Below, piece by piece: positions 6,590-9,728 of a stretch of 9,728 bases of DNA; position 1 is the first letter of the stretch; each line of letters begins with the position of its first letter. The notes under the pieces were generated by a model. That model was not told the origin of the DNA, made no database searches, and saw only the letters and a list, made by a program, of their open reading frames with translations. This DNA is from Desulfuromonadaceae bacterium. GTDB lineage: Bacteria; Desulfobacterota; Desulfuromonadia; Desulfuromonadales; Syntrophotaleaceae. The translations under genes were made by a program, and so were the position numbers. The stretch is taken from assembly GCA_021107335.1 (NCBI GenBank), contig JAIOSZ010000142.1, positions 1 to 9,728 of the forward strand, in the 5' to 3' direction.

Positions 6590-7733
6590 ATTGCTGATAA
6601 GCATCAAGGTTTTGGCGAATCTCTTCCATGGCATCGCCGCCAAATTTCTGTAACATCGCCGAAGCCACCTCAATAGCCACCACCGCTTCGGCCACCACGG
6701 CCGCAGCCGGCACGGCACAAACATCGGAGCGCTCGACCACGGCAGCAAAAGGTTCTTTGGTTTTAAGGTCGATGGTCTGCAAGGGCTGGTAAAGGGTCGG
6801 AATCGGTTTCATCGCACCGCGGACCACCAGGGCTTCCCCGTTAGTCATGCCCCCCTCAAGACCGCCAGCACGATTGGTTCTACGGCGGATCTGCTCGCCC
6901 TGCTGGATAATTTCATCATGAACCTGGCTACCGGGACGGCGCGCTGCCTCAAAACCGAGACCCACTTCGACCCCTTTGAAAGCCTGGATACTCATAACCG
7001 CTGCAGCTAACCGACCGTCGAGACGCTTATCCCAATGAACATGAGAGCCAAGACCAACCGGCAGACCCAGCACGGGAACTTCAACCACCCCCCCCAGAGA
7101 GTCCCCAGCGGCCTTGGCGGCATCAATAGCGCTGATCATTGCCTGTTCGGCGGTCGCACAATAGGTGCGGCAGGGTGAGACCTCACTGCGTTCAAAGCGC
7201 TCGCGATAGTCGGCGACTTGGGCATCGGCACAAACGCCGCCGATCTCGGTGACATAGCCGAATACCTCGACACCCAAAGCACGCAAAAATGTCGCACACA
7301 GGGCGCCAACGGCAACACGAGCCGCCGTTTCCCTGGCGATGGACCGTTCTAGGATATTGCGGGCATCATCCTGCCGATATTTAATCACGCCACTTAGATC
7401 GGCGTGCCCGGGACGCGGATGGGTGATGGCGATATCCTGCTGCCGATCCTCCGCGGCCGAAGACATGGCTTTCTGCCAATTTTCCCAGTCGCGGTTCTGA
7501 ATCGAGAGAGTAATCGGCGAGCCAAGGGTCTTGCCCCAACGTACGCCGGAAAGAAACTTCACCTGATCCCGTTCGATCTGCATTCGACCGCCACGTCCAT
7601 AGCCTTCCTGACGCCTGGCTAGGTGGCGATTAATGTCAGAAACGCACAATTCTAGATTGGCGGGTATCCCTTCAACAATAGCGGTCAGGCCAGGACCGTG
7701 GGATTCGCCTGCCGTTAGATAACGTAATTCCAT
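6573..7733 (-). CDS. aroC: Chorismate synthase
   Basis: AroC converts EPSP to chorismate with reduced FMN, the last step of the shikimate pathway. It has 386 residues, close to the family norm. The signature [16 protein letters not shown] (9-24) carries the catalytic H12. [17 protein letters not shown] (104-120) carries the second catalytic H110, and [23 protein letters not shown] (122-144) follows. [30 protein letters not shown] (229-258), [16 protein letters not shown] (285-300) and [15 protein letters not shown] (335-349), with D337, complete the FMN/EPSP site. All key residues are present. It begins the aro run. The ATG has only a modest purine-rich stretch (AAAGG) 12 nt upstream. Only about 28 nt separate it from the upstream terminator, too short for a full promoter. 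Transcription therefore needs either read-through from pilQ or a promoter inside the pilQ 3' end. Confidence 0.98.
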   Translation of the reverse strand: MELRYLTAGESHGPGLTAIVEGIPANLELCVSDINRHLARRQEGYGRGGRMQIERDQVKFLSGVRWGKTLGSPITLSIQNRDWENWQKAMSSAAEDRQQDIAITHPRPGHADLSGVIKYRQDDARNILERSIARETAARVAVGALCATFLRALGVEVFGYVTEIGGVCADAQVADYRERFERSEVSPCRTYCATAEQAMISAIDAAKAAGDSLGGVVEVPVLGLPVGLGSHVHWDKRLDGRLAAAVMSIQAFKGVEVGLGFEAARRPGSQVHDEIIQQGEQIRRRTNRAGGLEGGMTNGEALVVRGAMKPIPTLYQPLQTIDLKTKEPFAAVVERSDVCAVPAAAVVAEAVVAIEVASAMLQKFGGDAMEEIRQNLDAYQQYVQDF

Positions 7734-7761
7734 GATTCTGTTCTGCCTTTCCCTTAACTCG

Positions 7762-7791
7762 AAAAAAAGGACAGGCGGGCACCTGTCCTTT
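7762..7791 (-). terminator. Rho-independent terminator after pilQ
   Basis: A perfect 10-bp stem AAAGGACAGG (7766-7775) / CCTGTCCTTT (7782-7791) with a 6-nt loop is followed on the minus strand by seven T residues (7762-7768, partly in the stem). It lies 40 nt beyond the pilQ stop and 28 nt before the aroC start. It should end most pilQ transcripts, making pilQ the last gene of its operon. Confidence 0.9.
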
Positions 7792-7831
7792 GAGGAATGC
7801 TAAAAACAATAGATGAGTTGAAACGGTTTTA

Positions 7832-9728
7832 CTAGTCCAAAATGCGTGGCGTGATGAAGATCAACAGTTCACGACGCTCATTGCTGACCGAATGGCTCTT
7901 GAAGAGGTAACCAAGGACGGGTATGTGCTGCAACCAAGGAACACCGCCATCGGCCTCCTGCTGGTCCTCGATGAAGATTCCACCAATGACCGTAGTTTCA
8001 CCGTCCTGTACCAGCACCTTGGTTTCGGCCTGCTTGGTATCGATAGCCGGTGCTGAACCCAGGCCGGTCGGTACCGTAGCGCCCCGAGAGTCGTTTTTGG
8101 CTTCGATTTCCAAAAAGATCGAACCGTCCGGATTGATTTCAGGGGTTACTTTGAGGCTTAGTTCGGCCTTCTTGAACTCGGTTTTAGTCCCCTCATCGCT
8201 AGTAGTGGTGTAGGGAATCTCGGTCCCCTGCGAAATTTCCGCTTCCTCACCGTTCAGGGTGGTGACTCGGGGGGTGGAAACAATACGTCCGTGGCCGGAC
8301 TGTTCCAGAGCAGCAATGCGTAAGTCGAGAATCAGCTTGTCGAGGCCGACCTTGCCGAAGGTAAAGTCCGAGGCAAAGCCGGCGCTACCGGCAGCCAGAC
8401 TCGCCGGGTTAAGAGCAAAGCTACCACCCATACCGGTATCTCCCCCCACACTGTTGATTCCGGACGGATTGTTATCGTAAGAGATTCCCCAGTTCACCCC
8501 CAAATCCCGGGAAAAGGTAGAACTAGCCTCAACTATGCGGGCCTCGATCAAAACCTGCCGTTCCGGTGTGTCGAGCAGCGCGACCAGCTGTTTAATACTG
8601 GCGACCGCCGACGGAACATCAGTAATAATTAGTTTTTTATCGCGAACATCTTCGATAATGCTGCCACGCTCAGTCAAGCGCTTGCCACTCTTCGAAGCGA
8701 CTGAACCAACATCGGTATAGTTTACCGTCACCACTTCCGTGACCAGGTCTTCCATTTTTTCCAGTGCACGACTGGCGGTAAACTCTTCTTGCTGCATCTT
8801 GCGAATCCGCTCTTTAGGCATGATACGCACGATGTTACCTTCGCGCAGCATTCCCAGCCCCTTGATATCCATAATCAAATCAAGGGCTTGGTCCCAAGGC
8901 ACATCCACCAGTCGCAGAGTAATGGACCCCTTAACATCGTCGCTAGCGATAATATTAAGGTCGCTGACTTCGGCGATTAATTGCAGAATATTGCCGATGT
9001 TGGCATCATCAAAAACCAAACTGATCTTCTGCCCAGCATACCCTGGTTTTTGAATAAGATTAGGAGAACTATTGGACCTAACTGTGGGTGCAAAGGAATT
9101 AGAATCAGCCGTCTCAGTGGCACTATCTTCAGCGACAAATCCCTGCTCGGCTTTTGCAGAAAAACCCGGGGCCAACCGATCTACCGGCACCCGTTGGGTA
9201 GATAACGCAGCAGGAGCCAGCTCGGCAAAGGGTCCATCCTCCACAATGAAGCGAACAATATTGCCTTCTTTTTGCAGCTTATAAGGAACAGGACCCTTTA
9301 ACTGCACGGCGAAACGTACATCCTGAATACCGTTGGCAAATACAGTATAAGGCGTCACCAGACGTATGGCGCTAGGGAAACTCGACGGATCGACTGCACG
9401 ACGTAGCGCTCGACTGATCTCGGCATTGTTGATGCCAAAACGAACCATGTCACCTTCGGCCACAGGTTCAAGCAGGGTTGCCAAACCAGAAAGCGTCAGG
9501 GTCAAGACCGACTGACCGTCGTCTGCTTTAAAGTCGATAGCGGTAACGGTTACCGGTACCCCTTCGGTTAGCGGGACATCCTCTTGCGATGCCGGAACCA
9601 CCTCGTTCACAATGGGTTTTCCATTCCAGGCCACCTGAACCGCCTGCCCCGTTGATGAAACACTAAATTCCGGCAGTTGCTCGTTAACTGTATCAAACAC
9701 AAACCGAGTTTTGCTCGGATACACTCCG
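7832..9728 (-). CDS. pilQ: Type IV pilus secretin PilQ (5' end outside window)
   Basis: PilQ forms the outer-membrane multimeric channel through which the type IV pilus passes. About 630 C-terminal residues are present. The frame runs through the window edge, so the signal peptide and the first part are missing. In order, numbering from the first in-frame GTG, which is probably an internal valine, there are two AMIN-like beta regions (about 5-85 and 123-165) for peptidoglycan contact. A Ser/Thr-rich linker (about 190-225) comes next, then an STN/secretin N domain (ISLVFDDANIGNILQLIAEV onward, about 233-303) and a NolW-like N1 domain (about 327-386). The secretin pore domain (about 390-630) has STPRVTTLNGEEAEISQGTEIPY, VTPEINPDGSIFLEI, TVIGGIF and the canonical VPWLQHIPVLGYLF (595-608). 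It ends in RRELLIFITPRILD. PilQ rather than a GspD-type secretin is indicated by the AMIN regions and the aro neighbours. It is followed by a strong terminator. Confidence 0.96.
   Translation of the reverse strand, partial: GVYPSKTRFVFDTVNEQLPEFSVSSTGQAVQVAWNGKPIVNEVVPASQEDVPLTEGVPVTVTAIDFKADDGQSVLTLTLSGLATLLEPVAEGDMVRFGINNAEISRALRRAVDPSSFPSAIRLVTPYTVFANGIQDVRFAVQLKGPVPYKLQKEGNIVRFIVEDGPFAELAPAALSTQRVPVDRLAPGFSAKAEQGFVAEDSATETADSNSFAPTVRSNSSPNLIQKPGYAGQKISLVFDDANIGNILQLIAEVSDLNIIASDDVKGSITLRLVDVPWDQALDLIMDIKGLGMLREGNIVRIMPKERIRKMQQEEFTASRALEKMEDLVTEVVTVNYTDVGSVASKSGKRLTERGSIIEDVRDKKLIITDVPSAVASIKQLVALLDTPERQVLIEARIVEASSTFSRDLGVNWGISYDNNPSGINSVGGDTGMGGSFALNPASLAAGSAGFASDFTFGKVGLDKLILDLRIAALEQSGHGRIVSTPRVTTLNGEEAEISQGTEIPYTTTSDEGTKTEFKKAELSLKVTPEINPDGSIFLEIEAKNDSRGATVPTGLGSAPAIDTKQAETKVLVQDGETTVIGGIFIEDQQEADGGVPWLQHIPVLGYLFKSHSVSNERRELLIFITPRILD

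Noticed and set aside
6590..6748. N-terminal extension of aroK to an upstream ATG
   Set aside because: The extra 53 residues are Trp/Arg-rich, come from the aroC sequence in another frame and do not match shikimate kinase. The ATG at 6589 gives the normal 172-residue protein.

Overview
The window carries one dense run of housekeeping genes, all on the minus strand, so it reads from right to left. The gene order, from recalled knowledge of the group, is typical of Desulfuromonadota (Geobacter/Desulfuromonas/Pelobacter-like, formerly Deltaproteobacteria): pilQ, aroC, aroK, aroB, a TPR protein, a Roadblock/LC7 protein, aroQ, pepP, accB, accC. GC content is moderate. There is no phage, transposase, CRISPR or RNA gene that I can support.

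Right part (7832-9728): the C-terminal 630 or so codons of the type IV pilus secretin PilQ. Its 5' end lies beyond the window. A strong intrinsic terminator (7762-7791) follows it. Middle part (3404-7733): a tightly packed shikimate operon with chorismate synthase (aroC), shikimate kinase (aroK), 3-dehydroquinate synthase (aroB) and type II dehydroquinase (aroQ). Between aroB and aroQ lie a TPR protein and a small Roadblock/LC7 protein. Junctions are ATGA/TGATG overlaps, longer overlaps or a 4-nt gap, so translation is probably coupled. The run continues directly into an Xaa-Pro-type M24 aminopeptidase (pepP), which overlaps aroQ by 4 nt.

Left part (187-2068): accB and accC, the biotin carrier and biotin carboxylase subunits of acetyl-CoA carboxylase, closed by a textbook terminator at 84-116. 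Four of the shikimate steps, leading to chorismate, and the first step of fatty acid synthesis are therefore encoded side by side, next to the end of a pilus assembly operon.

The one part that is not ordinary is the 244-bp gap between pepP and accB (2069-2312). It holds a MITE-like imperfect inverted repeat of about 128 bp with roughly 45-bp arms and a central hairpin. The element is bracketed by two exact 15-bp copies of the accB ribosome-binding-site region. It sits where many bacteria have efp (elongation factor P) between pepP and accB; efp is absent here. Next to it, just after pepP, is a hairpin set with two mutually exclusive pairings. I see no undescribed multi-gene system. The best candidates for a second look are this repeat element, the terminator separating pilQ from aroC, and the TPR/Roadblock pair inside the aro operon.
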